The notes under the pieces are model-generated. The model was not told the origin of the DNA, did no database searches, and saw nothing but the letters and a program-made list of their open reading frames with translations. The translations under genes and the position numbers were made by a program. A stretch of 64,000 nucleotides of DNA from Wurfbainia villosa (taxonomy: Eukaryota > Streptophyta > Magnoliopsida > Zingiberales > Zingiberaceae), in contig CM045992.1 in the NCBI GenBank assembly GCA_025175895.1, forward strand, positions 94,158,800 through 94,222,799, in the 5' to 3' direction. Below, one piece after another: positions 21,726 through 34,119 of the stretch (its first letter is position 1; each line of letters begins with the position of its first letter).

Positions 21726-22480
21726 TAGTCGAATCCCTAGTCGACTCTAACTCTACTCCGTTCGATAGATTTGATACCTGTCGAGGTTGCGCCTCGACTA
21801 TCATTCAGTCGAAACCAGTCTGAATTTTTAAACCATACTGAATTTTAAAACGGTTAGGATTTTGAACCGGTCTAGATTTTAAATAGGCCTGGAATTTAAA
21901 CTAGCCTGAATTTTGAACCGACCTGGATTTAAACCAGTCTAAATTTTGAATCCACCTGGATTTAAACAAGTCTTAATTTTGAACCAGCCTAGATTTAAAC
22001 CAGTCTAAATTTTGAATCAGCCTGGATTTAAACCAGTCTGAATTTTGAATCGGCCTGGATTTAAACTAGATTGAATTTTGAACTAACCTGGATTCAAACC
22101 AGTATGAATTTTGAAATGACCTGGATTTAAACTAGTTTGAATTTTGAACCGACCTGGATTCAAATTGGTTTGAAATTAAACCAGTCTGAAATCATACCAG
22201 TCTGAAATTAAACCAGTCTAAAATCAAACTAGTCTAAAATCACACCAGTCTAAATTTTTTAAAACTGGTCAGAATATTTGAAAAACTGGTTTGTATTTGT
22301 CCAGTCGAGACGCTGGTCGAGTGCGCCTCGATTCTATTCGCTGATTAAATTCTCCAGTCGAGGCGCAAACTCGACTGATCACTAATAAGTGTAACTGAGC
22401 AGTTTTTCAGATTGAAGTTCATAAATCCATATTTAATTTTAGAAAATTCAATAAATCTTGAGGTTTTTTTATATACAATT
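21726..22480 (-). repeat. 33-bp minisatellite flanked by GTCGAG repeats, element A internal DNA
   Basis: From about 21815 to 22290 a 33-base unit GAATTTTGAA-NCNRCCTGGATTT-AAACCAGTCT repeats around twelve to fourteen times with drift. It is clearest in 21990-22170 and degenerates to 14-base AAACCAGTCTGAAAT steps at 22180-22260. GTCGAG-type repeats flank it at 21726-21810 and 22300-22380. No coding region is seen. Confidence 0.8.
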
Positions 22481-23420
22481 CATACATCATAATCTAACAG
22501 GGGAAAAATAAGTATAGGCTATAATACCTAATATTTTTCTAGATTGACACAAGTTTTAGATTTTCTGAAACATGATTTTCTAAGAATAAATTTGTATCAA
22601 AGTTCTCTATAATGGATCCCATCACTAGATACAATTCACCATGGTAAAAAGCACACATTTTCTACACCAGCTAAGAGTTTATCCTTAGGTATGTAGTTAT
22701 TGTTTAGATTTTAAGGGATCCAAACAATTCTACTTGGTTGGAAAGCAATACAAGTTCCACTGATTTCACTTTTTATGGTAAGTTTGTCCTTATGATCAGT
22801 GAGGGTTTATTACTTACTGAGTATCACACATCCCTAACACCTTTCATTTCTAAAGGATGATCTAGTCCTCACCCCTTGTTGAAGGTCTGATTTTATGGAT
22901 GACTAGAGATTTGTCCTAATGGATCTTGGTGCTTGAGATGTGTCAAGTACTTGATCATTTGATACACCTTCAAGCAATGACCCTTGTAACCTAGACTTTT
23001 CTTCAACAAAATCAATCTTAACTCCCCCTACTTAAGTGTTTTTAGGTAATCTAGTTTTCTTCAGACCATATTCAACTCCATGATCACTTCTAATGAAGTT
23101 TTCCTCAATTTCAATTCTTTTACCAAAAGAAATAAAAATGTTTTAAGAAACAACATCCATTAATATCTAGAGTGATCATGAAATATTACTAAACAATATT
23201 TACTACTATTCAATTGATTTAACAATGCTACAATCAAATCTATCTAGATGTAACAAGTCTAAAGTTGTAGAGATACTTACAGAATCCTTACTCTCGTGTG
23301 ACATTTCCATTAGCTTACCTTAGTGACAAGCGACACACTACCTGTACTTCTGAAGTTTAAGCAGTGGCAGTCTCCTTATCAAACCTTTTTCTAGTCAACT
23401 CACTTGACAGATATATTGGT
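22480..23420 (-). pseudogene. pol: Element A degenerate pol: integrase and linker remnants
   Basis: On the minus strand, fragments in changing frames match the D/E Pol: LDLLHLDRFDCS (about 23260) against LELLHMDLFDSH, HDHSRY.W (about 23160) against DDYSRFTW, RSDHGVEY (about 23080) against RSDHGGEF, and GVRTRSSFRNE (about 22870) against GVRTRASYRNL. Much of the integrase C-terminal part is missing and RT and RNase H were not found. This is an old, shattered SIRE-like pol, probably the body whose 3' end is the LTR at 1129-3240. Confidence 0.65.
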
Positions 23421-23429
23421 AGCATCATC

Positions 23430-23530
<101 letters not shown>

Positions 23531-24542
23531 TTAGGAAAACTTATGTTCAAGCCATGTACATTAATCACAAATAACATGATCCAATATAAGGTTTTAAAAA
23601 TATTTTAAAATCATTTTAAAAAACCTTAGTGCAATCTATCTTTTAATAGAAGTCACCATTGATGATGTTGATACAAAGTGAGCTCAAATATTGAAGTTTT
23701 GTTTCATTTTTTAACTTTGTATCAATTTCACTAGTTTATGGGTAAATTATTTTTCAAATATTTTTCACCCATTGTATTTCTTATAAGTAATGTACGTATG
23801 AATTTTCACGATTTTTCGATATACGTAGAATTACTTATGCTTTTCCAAAATTCGTTTATGATAATTGAAATTCAGAAATTTCAGTTATCAGTCGACTGTC
23901 GTCTGATGGTAGTCGATTGATATATGGGGTAACAAGGATGTTTAGCCCATGTTTCAGCTATGTTAGGGTCCCCTAACCACTCATAACCCTAGGGTATACT
24001 TTAGAAAGCATTAAAAAGGGTGAAAATCCATCGGATATGGATTAGAAGAGTTGTTAGGGTGATGTATCAATTTTAAGGTGTGGGAAAGTTCAATGTTGAA
24101 CCTTTTCCCTTAATTTTGATGGTTTAGTGTTCCTATTAGCTTAGGGACTTCCCAAGGATATTGTTAGTGCAATGGTCTAGGGAGAGCAAGCCTAGGGGGG
24201 GGGGGGTATCCATCATGAGATGATGGATGTTTATTCTTCCTTGTAAAGGGGAGAAATGGGAATTTGAGATACCCAATTTGGAAATTGGGAGATTTCATAG
24301 GAGTGCCTCTCTTGAGTGATATGGGACTTATCACTAGGAAGATTGTAGGCATCCTAGATGTTTTTGGACTAAGGGGGAGATTGTAAGATCTCATTTGATA
24401 TGAGACATTGACCTCCTTGGGATGAACCTTTTTGATGTATGTCAAAAAGGGAGAGAAAATGAAATTACCAATTTGGGATAATTGGTAAGGAGAGTTGAGT
24501 TAGGGTTTAGGCCTAATTCAAGGGTGTTTTTGTCAAACATCA
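23531..24542 (+). mobile_element. Element B2 3' internal DNA, 5'-truncated
   Basis: It aligns with 63345-64000 of B3 (for example AACCATTGATGA, TACGTATGAATTTTCACGA, TTAGGGAC). It contains the small frame MGKLFFKYFSPI at 23738-23920, with a partner at 63498-63737, but both are probably non-coding. It includes a G run at 24197-24206. No pol is present. Confidence 0.8.
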
Positions 24543-24555
24543 AAAAAGAAGAGAT
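24543..24555 (+). promoter_or_regulatory. Polypurine tract of B2
   Basis: AAAAAAGAAGAGAT directly precedes the LTR start TGTTGGTGCAAT at 24556. It is A-richer than in D and E. Confidence 0.7.
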
Positions 24556-25151
24556 TGTTGGTGCAATTTGCCCAGGTCACGATTGACCAGACTCGAGTTT
24601 GACTCGAGTAGTATTTTGATGTTTGACATTGATGTCTGACAAGTGTTGGGAAGATTGTTGGTGCAATCGACCCAGGTCATATTTGATGTTTGACGATTGT
24701 TTGACGATTGTCATGGGAGAAGTCCAAGTCTTGTGTACTTGGCATGGGAAAGTCCAAGCATTGGTCTTGGTAAGGAAAGTCCAACATGGGTTGGCAAGGA
24801 AAGTCCAAGCATGAGTCTTGGCAAGGGAAAGTCCAAGCATGGGTCTTGGCATGGAAAGTCCAACATGGGTTGGCAAGAGAAAGTTCAAGCTTGAGTCTTG
24901 GCAATTGAGAAGTCCAAAAGAATATTAGCGGCATAAATTCCAAGGGTAGAGTCTTGGCAACATAAGTCCAATGGTTGGCGGCGTAAAGTCCAAGCGGAGT
25001 CTTGGAAGTGTAAGTCCAATGTGTCTTGGCGGTGTAGACCACATTAGCATGACAATAGCTGATGGAAGCACCTGAAGGCTAGCGTATAGATGAATAAGTC
25101 ATGGATGACTTAGAGGGATCCGATAGGCGTGAGGCTTACGGAGGTGGTTAG
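24556..25151 (+). mobile_element. 3' LTR of B2, left part
   Basis: The LTR terminus is present twice, at 24556 and 24656, both preceded by GAAGAT or AGAGAT-like purines. An AAGTCCAAG array follows (24716-25030). It is interrupted at 25151 by F1; the remaining part is 46368-47289. Confidence 0.85.
24716..25030 (+). repeat. AAGTCCAAG/CTTGG array in LTR B2
   Basis: About eleven units of AAGTCCAAG(C) with CTTGGC(A/G) spaced 25-32 bases, corresponding to the arrays in B1 and B3 but with a different unit number. Confidence 0.85.
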
Positions 25152-26540
25152 TGTTAGTAATATATGAGAGATGTCCTAAGGCAATCGCCTTATGTTTGAA
25201 CCATTTATATGATAAATGAAGATTCACTATTTGAGTATACATGTTTTCATGTATTTGATTAGATCTTAAACTCATTTACTGAATGTCCACGATACGATTC
25301 ACAGAATGAGAGAATTTGTGATTGGATCACAACTAGTGAGTATCTCTACATGTGTAATTATGATGTATCGAAATTATCCCTAGTCGATGAATTGATGGAT
25401 TTGGACACCATCAATTCTGTCGAGACTAGCACGAGGTATACTCCTTGGTGTATCCAAGCAGCTGATTTTCACTGGCTGGAGACATTGTGATGCCCGGAGT
25501 TAATCATGGATGCTAGTTATGGTAACTAGTTCATTGGAGTGACCAGCCGTAAGACTTCATATGGTTCTCCGCATATATAGATATGTCAATGAAGTTCTTA
25601 CTGCAACTTAAGTGCGATGTTCTTTTGACTTGTGGTATTCAAGTCATCTTGATCATAAAGACTTATGCTTTGACATCTTAAGAAAGCATCTCTGAGGAGA
25701 TGTGGACCCGGGATGATTGGGTATAAGTCGAAGTGATCGAAGGTGTTTGAATAGCCTATAAAGGATTTACCACTCCTTGCGAGGAGATGTATACCCATGG
25801 CCTCTCGTCGGATTGTTACTAAAGTCTTTGGCCAAAGCATTACATGTTTAGAGTAAGGTACTCTTCGATACATGTGCAGTAACTAGAATCCGTAGGACGA
25901 GGAAATGATACTTGGGCTAGGTGTGACGTAGTCAACCTAGTGGGGACTGACACTATAGATCATGTCCTGAACCAAGAGAGTATAAGATGAGTGAAGGGAA
26001 TGGGGCACGATTCATTGTAGCTGCTGAAGGGTTTCAGAAATAGTACTGGATCAACCGTTGATCTTTTCGGTTAATTGGGGATCATGATGTACTACTAGGT
26101 GCCACTCATGATCGTTCTATAATTAATGGTTAATTATAGATGGCTAACATAAATCGAGAACCTATTTGGTCACACGCTCAACGAGCGTAATCCGAAGGAT
26201 TTAAAACGAGCTTGAGAATGAGATTCTCAGACCGAGAGAAACTAGGTTTTGTTGGACCAAACAAGGAGCGAGCATAAAATCGTTTCAGTCGTAATGGAAG
26301 CGTAGATGGGCCGTGTCTTATGAAAACATGATGGATGAACCAAATTGGTTTGGTTCTAATCCAATGGAGGAGAATAAACCAAAGGGGTTTGGTTCTTTTT
26401 AAACGAATGAACCAAAATTTGGTTCGGTTCGTTTTAACTTAAAATAGACCAACATGGTTTGGTTTATTTTAACTTAAATTAATGGAGCGGGTTAACGGGC
26501 TTTTGGTTATGATCCGATAACCATTAGGAGAATTTGTTCT

Positions 26541-26550
26541 CTATAAAATA
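26541..26550 (+). promoter_or_regulatory. TATA box of the F-family LTR
   Basis: CTATAAAATA, followed by GGGCTTAAGG. It is conserved at 36121-36130 and, on the minus strand, near 37556-37566 and 44757-44767 in G. Confidence 0.7.
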
Positions 26551-26792
26551 GGGCTTAAGGGTTTTGTGAAAACCTAATCCAAGCAATCCCTAGTTGCCGC
26601 CCACCCCTCCTCTCCTCTAGTGGTCGGCGCCCAACCCTAGCCGCCGCCCAGCTTTGTGCCACCGTCCAAACTTGTTGCCGACGTCGAAGCTTCAGCTGGT
26701 GATCCTCCGGCGACCCTCCGGTGATCTTCTTTGGGTCCGGCGACAAGGTGAGCATCTAGCTTCCTTATTTGGTCGGCCCTATTCCTCTACCA

Positions 26793-26867
26793 AAGCTGTC
26801 CAGTTTTCTGGACAGCTTGTTTATTTCGTGTCGGAGCATCATTTGGATGACGTTTGAAGCTCCGACA
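26793..26867 (+). repeat. Two consecutive perfect hairpins in LTR F1
   Basis: AAGCTGTCCAG-TTTT-CTGGACAGCTT (26793-26818) is an 11-bp perfect stem. TGTCGGAGC (26829-26837) and GCTCCGACA (26859-26867) form a 9-bp stem about 10 bases later. They lie about 250 bases after the TATA box, so they would be in the transcript. The first is also at 36373-36398, 37291-37317 and 44494-44520; in G the loop is five A bases. Confidence 0.85.
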
Positions 26868-27369
26868 GCGGCTTCTTTGTCGGGGATTCGATTTCCAGTA
26901 ATCCTCATAGGTGGAGGACGAAGGATTCGTCAAACGGTTGACGAATACCTCTCCAGAGAAGCGAATTTTTGAGGACTCATTTTGAATCCAAATTTTGATT
27001 CGGATTGTGATCTTCTCTTGATCACATCGTCTTTGACACGAGGCTAGTAACTCATATGAAGACGAGGCTCATGACTTTGTGAAGTCATCCTGAAGATACT
27101 CGGCGTGGATACGGATAGAGGCGATTCTAGCGAGGATCGCTCCGGTTGATACCTTTCCCGCTACACGTGATACGTCAGGTATACGTAGTATAAATTTCCT
27201 TTTATTGCAAAATTTGAATTTATGGTTATGTCTACACATGTTGTACTATGCATGCGTGTGGTGCGTGTGTTGTAATAAATTAGATTTATTATTTTTATTT
27301 CTTCCGTTGTGCACATGTTTACGAAATATGTTCGAACATACACTCGCCGCGGTGCCGGAAACCCAACAG

Positions 27370-27381
27370 TGGTATCAGAGC
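27370..27381 (+). promoter_or_regulatory. Primer binding site of F1
   Basis: TGGTATCAGAGC one base after the LTR end CCCAACA. Confidence 0.92.
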
Positions 27382-28658
27382 CCAGGTTGTGTTTCGACAT
27401 AATTGTAAAATTGTTTTGCGATAGTCGTAATAGTATTTATGGAAATTTTCTACTTTTTGAATGTTAGAAGTATTTATGAATTTTTTTTAATTTTGGAAAG
27501 TCTAAAAGTATTTATGGAAATCTTCTACTTTTGGAAAGTTAGAAGTATTTATGGAAATTAATATTTTCCATAAATAAAATATTTGATTAGATTTGGAAAT
27601 TTGTTTCCTAATTTAATCATGATTTGATTTGTGAAATCAAATCTTAAAATATTTTATTTCCATAAGTAGTTTTGATGATTTAGGAAATTTGTTTCCTAAA
27701 TTGACTTTCCTTAATCAACACTTTCCACAAATAAAATATGTGATTAGATTTGGAAATTTGTTTCCTAATTTAATCATGATTTGATTTGGAGAATCAAATC
27801 TCAAACATATTTTATTTCCATAAATAGTTATGACATATAAGGAAATTTTGTACATGTCATAATTGTATGCCATGTAATAGCATTAGATGCATATCATTAT
27901 GCCATGAGTGTCGTGACATGTAGATGTATGCCATGTATGTCATGTCATGTAGATAATAGTTATTTGCATGCAAAGATGATGAGACATAAAAACCCTTACT
28001 CAATATTAAAGCTTACACCTTCCATTAATATGGTTAGAACCAGAGTTCCGTTTCTTGTTTGGGTTGTTGGACTCTCTCTAAGCCCGGCTCGAACCCGAAC
28101 ATGTTCAAACCATGGAATAGTTTAATACTAATATGGTAAGAGTCAGAGGTCAATTGTTAGCTTTGGTTGTTGGACTCTCTCCAAGACGGGCTAATTGGTT
28201 GAATGCGCTCTAACCATATTAAAACTATTTCTCGATTAATGAGTTGACTTTAACCTGGAGCATCAGCTTGTTGGACTCTCTCCAAGGTCGATGTGAAGGG
28301 AGGTGAAGTTGGGTGCTATGCATATGATGCATATTTGTTAATGTGTTAACAACCCAATGTATGTGTGAACATTCAATAAGTTAATAGCACATAGTGATAG
28401 TTGCATATATGTGATATGCAATCGGTATATTTGATACCTACCATCGTAGTTATGAATGACTTGTTAGACTCTCTCCAAGGTTGTTCATATCTATGTTGGA
28501 TATCAGCCCATTCGGAGATGGACCTACGATCTCCCGAAGTGATTTTGGGGTTTTTGAAATTCGAAAAATGAATGGGATTTATAAATGTATGTTGATGCAT
28601 TTTAAAATTATCTTTCTCATATATGCTCGTTTTGTATTTCTAAGTTAATCTATTGATC
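27382..28658 (+). other. F1 leader with stem-loop repeats
   Basis: This non-coding leader between PBS and gag is about 1.27 kb. The first part is AT-rich with repeats of ATTTATGGAAAT and TTAGGAAATTTGTTTCC. The second part has four copies of the stem-loop TTGGACTCTCTCCAA at 28067, 28170, 28271 and 28464 (first and last with one mismatch). G keeps all four at identical spacing. They may be packaging or dimerisation structures. Confidence 0.75.
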
Positions 28659-29260
28659 ATGATGTCTTTGAATTTGTGTTCCATTTTTTATTCGAATAAA
28701 TTGACTGGGCCGAACTTCTTGGACTGGCTTAGAAACTTGAGAATTGTTCTCAAGGTTGAAAAACATACAAATGTCCTCGAAGTGCCTCTTCCTGCCCGTC
28801 CTAGTGATAATGCAACTCTGGACCAATTGTTGGCCTATCAGAAACATGTAACTGATTCTGAAATGGTGAGTTGCATCATGCTAGCCATGATGGTTCCTGA
28901 GCTGCGGAAGTAGCATGAGCATATGGATGCTCATACCATAGTCTTTCATCTTTATGAGTTGGTTGATGAGCAAGTGAGATTCGAAAGGTTCAAAGTCTCC
29001 AAGCTCTTCTTCACCTCCGAGATGCAAGAAGGTTTATCGTAGATCTTGCTCAATATCTTTGAAAGGTAGAGTCTTATGAAGCATGAGCGAGGGCGATCTT
29101 GTGAGTTGATTCCTCGAAGAAAGGTTCTAAGAGGAAGTCAAAGGAATAGCAGAAGGGGAAGAAAAGGGCTAAAATGGCAGAACCAGCTCAAAAGGGCACT
29201 TTCCATCATTATGGCAAGGAGGGCCATTGGCGAAGAAATTGAAAGATTTATCTTGAGTTC
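28659..29260 (+). pseudogene. gag: F1 Gag, broken
   Basis: ATG at 28659 opens a copia Gag: FLDWLRNLRIVLKVEKH, LPARPSDNATLDQLLAYQKH, then TAG at 28911-28913 where G has CAG. Further matches follow (LVDEQVRFERF) with more stops and frame changes. The CCHC knuckle near 29190-29235 is damaged: HHYGKEGHWRRN is present but the first cysteine is missing. Confidence 0.8.
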
Positions 29261-31746
29261 GTGAAGAAGAATAAGGCATCAGATGCCCCATCTTCTTCAG
29301 ATATCTTCGTTATTGATTGTCATTCTATTTCCTCAAATACTTGGGTATTGGATACTGGGTGTGGCTCACATATATGTAATGACATACATGGGCTAAGGAA
29401 TAGAAGAAGACTCATCAAGAGAGAGTCAAATTTACGTGTTGGGAATGGAGCAAAGGTTGCTGCACTCGCCATCGGAACGTATTTGTTGAAACTCCCTACA
29501 AGACTTGTCTTAGAACTGGACAATTGCTTTTATGTTCCTTTGTTGATAAAGAACATCATTTCTATTTCTTGTTTAAATAGAAATGGGTACCATTTGACTT
29601 TTAGTAACAATTGTTGTTACATAACTTTGAATGGAGTTCTTTATGGGACTGGAACTTTAAGCAATGGTGTTTATACGTTGGACGTATCCAGTCACGTTTT
29701 CAATATCGAAGCGAGCAACAAGCATGCTTGAAAGGATAATCAATTAGACTCTTACATGTGGCATTATCGTCTTGGCCATGCAAGCAAGAAACGCATGTCC
29801 GAATTACACCAATGTGGAATTCTGGAATCGTTTGAATTGGATTCATACGATACATGCAAATCATGCTTGAAAGGCAAGATGACTAAGTTACCTTTTACAG
29901 GAAAAGGTGAACGAGTGGGAGAGTTGCTAGGTCTAATACATACTGATGTATGTGGACCTATGTCAACTCAAGCTTTAGGAGGCTATAGCTACTTCATTAC
30001 CTTCACCGATGATCACTCACGGTTTGGGTATGTGTTCTTGATGAAACACAAGTCTGAAGCCTTTGAAAAGTTCAAAGAATTCAGAAATGAAGTAGAGAAA
30101 CAACATGACAAGAGTATTAAAATACTTCGATCGGATCGAGGTGGTGAATACTTAAGTCAAGAGTTTCTTGATTATCTAAGAGACAATGGTATATTGTCTC
30201 AATGGACTCCGCCATATACACCACAGCATAATGGTGTATCTAAGAGGCGTAATCGGACCTTGTTGGACATGGTCAGGTCAATGATGAATCATGCGAATCT
30301 TCCCAAGTCCTTTTGGGGCTATGCACTTCAGACAGCTATTTACTTGTTAAATAGAATGTCAACCAAGGTAGTCTCCACTACTCCATATGAGATATGGAAT
30401 AGTAAGAAATCTCATGTATCTTACTTGAAGATATGGGATTGTCCTGCTTATGTGAAGCGGATTGTATCAGACAAATTGGATGCTAAGTGTGATAAATGTC
30501 TATTTATTGGATACCCTAAGGAAACAAGGGGTTACCAATTTTATCATCCTGTGGAACAAAAGGTGTTTGTTTCAAGGCATGCTGTGTTTATAGAGAAAGA
30601 GTTTCTCTTGCAAGAAAACAGTGGGAGTGTCGTCGAGCTTGAGGAGGCTCGAGAGACTCAAATAGACATTGATGAGATACCTGGTGAAGCACAACAGCTG
30701 ATAACTCATAGTGATGAGCAATTGGCTGGACCTACTGAAACACCACATCTTCGTAGATCTGGTAGAACACACAACATTCCTGAGAGATATGGATTTCTTA
30801 TAAGTGAATCGAACGACATGTTACTCATTGATGATGAGGAGCCTACCAGTTATGAAGAAGTTCTAACAAGTTCAAAAAGGGATAAGTGGCTTGAAGCCAA
30901 GAAGTCGGAAATGGATTCCATGTATAAAAACCAAGTTTGGAACTTGGTTGACCCACCCGAAGGCATAAAGCCTATAGGGTGCAAGTGGGTTTTCAAGAAG
31001 AAAACCGACATGGATGGTAATGTGATTACCTATAAGGCTAGAATGGTGGCGAAAGGATATCGTCAAAAATAAGGTGTTGATTATGACGAAACCTATTCGC
31101 CTGTAGCTATGCTTAAATCCATTCGGATGCTCCTAGCCATAATGGCTCATTATGATTATGAGATATGACAGATGGATGTGAAAACAACTTTCCTTAATGG
31201 AAACCTGCTCGAGGATGTGTATATGATACAACCTGAGGGTTTCACATCGGTTGATAAAACCAAGGTATGCAAATTGCGACGGTCCATATATGGATTGAAG
31301 CAAGCATCCAGGAGATGGAATATCCGTTTTGATGAGACAATCAAAAGGTTTGATTTCTCACAAAATCCAGACGAACCTTATGTGTACAAGAAGGTTAGTG
31401 GGAGTGCGGTCATGTTCCTAGTATTGTATGTCGATGACATATTACTTATAGGAAATGATGTTTTAGTCTTACATTCAGTTAAGATTTGGTTGTCCAAGAC
31501 ATTCTCCATGAAAGACCTGGGAGAAGCAACCTACATCCTCGGGATTAAGATCTATAGAGATAGATCGAAACGGTTGCTTGGTCTTTCGCAGTCTACATAT
31601 ATAGACCGAGTGCTAAAGAGGTTTAGTATGTCGGAATCCAAGAAAAGTTTCCTACCCATTAGGCATGGGATACACCTTTCGAAGTGTATGTGTCCGCGCA
31701 CAGAAGACGAGAGGATTTGCATGAGTAAGATTCCCTATGCATCCGC
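29261..31746 (+). pseudogene. pol: F1 Pol: protease, integrase, RT; nonsense codons, cut by H
   Basis: Protease WVLDTGCGSHICNDI (about 29340), GAG-pre-integrase MWHYRLGHASKKR...CKSCLKGK (29756 on), integrase core (IHTDVCGPM, FTDDHSRFG, LRSDRGGEY), RT (GCKWVFKKKTDMDG, YVDD at 31427-31438) and LGIKIYRDRSKRLL. It lies in one frame with TGA at 29729-29731 (CGA in G), TAA at 31070-31072 (CAA in G) and TGA at 31166-31168 (TGG elsewhere). Pol is interrupted after KIPYASA by solo LTR H; RNase H resumes at 34120. It is copia, different from the SIRE type. Confidence 0.9.
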
Positions 31747-34119
31747 TGTTGGCATCGTGCTATTCCTCGGAGGCTCATCGGCTCCCATGTCCCCAGATTA
31801 AAATTTTCAACAAATGAAAACTAATCCGGATGGGATGAGTTTTCTAAGCACAACCAATTCGTCGTCATGCTAACGACACGAGCGATCGCTTGAACAAACT
31901 AGTTGTTCAAGCAACACAACTCTTCTAGTCGGTTAGCCATGGAAGAGACGACGGACGGATCGCTGATTTTTGTGTTTATCTTCGGGGTCCATGATTATAC
32001 AAATACATACAAATGTAAACTAGTATAATCAACACATACATAAAGTAAGCATCCACACAAAACATGCATATAATTGAAAAGAAATTATAAACATAATACA
32101 AAAGAACATTAATCAAAATAAACAAGATTATACCTCTTGATCTTCTATTGTATGTCCTCCCTCCTTTTGGACGTCATGTGGGCACGATCTACCAAAAGTT
32201 GAAGCCTCCTAGATCACCAATCTTCCTTTCCTTGTTCACTAGGAACAAAGGAAGATCCTAAAACAAAACTCATCTTCCTTTCTAGAACCGGCCATCAAGT
32301 CAATAAAATCCATGTCGCCGCCGGCCAAAGAAGATGAAATGGAGTATGGAAACCAACCAAAAGAGAAACACCAAGGGTATGGGCGCCGGCCAACACTTGG
32401 AGAAAGGAAAGGAAAACAATCCTCCTCCTTGTTGCCGCCCAAACCCTAGACAAAGCTCTCCTAATTTCCGGCCAAGGATGAAGGGAAGAAGAATAGGTTG
32501 AGCTCCGGCCAAGGTAGAGGGAACAAGGATAGTGGCCGGCCAACACTTAGAAGGAAGAAGAAAAGGATCTTCATCTTCTTGTTGCCGCCCACCCTAATCT
32601 CAAAACCCTAACCCTAGCCGCCCAACCCCAATCCTATCCCAACTAGGACTTGATTACCGCCCAAGGGAAGCTATCCTAATGCGATCCAACCTAAGCCATA
32701 GAAGGAAGGGAGAAGCTTGGGCACCAACCAAACCAAGGAGGGAAGAGGAGAAAAGGGTTGCCGACCATCATTGGGAAGAAGAAGAAGAAGCTCATTCTTC
32801 TTGTTGCTGCCCAACACAATGAACCAAACCCTAACCCTAACCTCCTATTTCTTGCCGCCCAAGCCACCTTGTCTCAATTAGGTTTTTCCATTTTTTTTTT
32901 GCCGCCCAAGCCTAAGCCCATATATATAGAGTTAGGTTTAGGCCTTGGTTTAATCTCCTCCATTGGTTCTAGAGATTTAATCTCAATCGTCGGATCTAGA
33001 GATTTAATCTCAACCATCAGATCTAGAGATTTAATCTCAACCGTCGGTTCTAGGGTTTTAATCCCATCCATCGGATCTAGAGATTTAATCTCCACCGTCG
33101 GTTCTAGGGTATTAATCCCAACCGTCGGATCTAGAGATTTAATCTCCACCATCGGTTCTAGGGATTTAATCCCAACCGTCAGATCTAGAGATTTGTTTTC
33201 CATCATTTGATCTAGACTTCATGAGGTGTAAATAGGCTACAATAGGGACCATGAGGAGGAGTTGGATCTTGGCCACCCGATGGATCAGAACCACACAAAC
33301 TTGATCCATCAATGATGTTCCATTCCACTAGAGGATCATCATTGAATTACCTCACCAACCCCCATAAATTAATATGGGCTCCATATATTATTTGTACATC
33401 CATCTCCCCGTGTTTAAGATATCGAATGTCGTCAATTAATTGATTCTTGACCATCAATTAATTAACATCTAACTCCTCGAGTAGTACCACTCAACCTTAT
33501 CATCATGTTGACTAAGTCAACTGCAGGGTTTACATGATGAACCTTATGAGCTCCTCAAGGGGACATCATCAACCTAATATATAGGACACGGTTTCCTCCT
33601 ATAATCAACGGCACACCATGTAAATAATATCATTTCCCAACTTACCAAGCATATTGATTTAATCCATCTAAATCTCACCCATTGGTAAATCAAAGAAATA
33701 AATACTAAGTACATGTGTCCGTTATTATATCGGGATTAAGAACATGTACAACATAATATCCGAGGTCCGATTCAATTATGTAGTCAGCAATAAATTGAAT
33801 CATCTCTATATCGGTCCTGCTCAATACACCTAAGTGTACTAGTGTAACTCTATGTTCAAGACAAAACAATACCAAGCTACACTACAACCATGCCAATGGT
33901 TTGTCCAAAACCATCTTGGTTGTGAACCTTTACTTATACTCTACAAGGGATTGATAACATGATCTTCTGTACCACACCCAAACACCATGTTATCTACAAT
34001 ATAAAGTATTAGAAAATATGCACATATATAAATAAAGTACAAACAATGATCATGTGATTCTTATTTCAAAATAAAGATGTTTATACAAAAGAGCTAGGCT
34101 TTCAGTATACATCCCAACA
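31747..34119 (-). mobile_element. Solo LTR H (C family) inside F1 pol
   Basis: Minus-strand start at 34119 (TGTTGGGATGTATACTG), end at 31747. Flanks TCCGC (31742-31746) and TCCGT (34120-34124) are the target duplication with one change; G has TCCGC at this place. It resembles LTR C along its length (CGGAGGCTCAT, TTGAACAA hairpin, GCCGGCC blocks, minisatellite, CCATGTAAATAATAT) but is clearly diverged and longer (2373 against 2065). No internal DNA, so it is a solo LTR from recombination. Confidence 0.88.
32950..33210. repeat. 27-bp minisatellite in LTR H
   Basis: Nine or ten units of ACCGTCGGATCTAGAG followed by ATTTAATCTC, an older or independently drifted version of the array in LTR C. The frames reading DLISTVGSR on one strand and EIKSLDPTV on the other come from it. 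Confidence 0.85.

Larger units (their letters stand above)
25152..27368 (+). mobile_element. 5' LTR of F1
   Basis: It begins TGTTAGTAATATATGAG and ends GGAAACCCAACA (2217 bases). TATA box at 26541-26550, two hairpins at 26793-26867. No protein is encoded; the short frames at 26555-26972 sit in LTR DNA. Confidence 0.92.

Noticed and set aside
23738..23920. Small frame MGKLFFKYFSPI with a partner at 63498-63737
   Set aside because: DNA similarity is expected because both are B 3' DNA. The frame has different ends in the two copies and no codon-level signal that I can judge.
26555..27402. Several 60-80-codon frames in the F1 LTR
   Set aside because: They differ between LTR copies and overlap the promoter and hairpins. 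They are chance frames in GC-richer LTR DNA.
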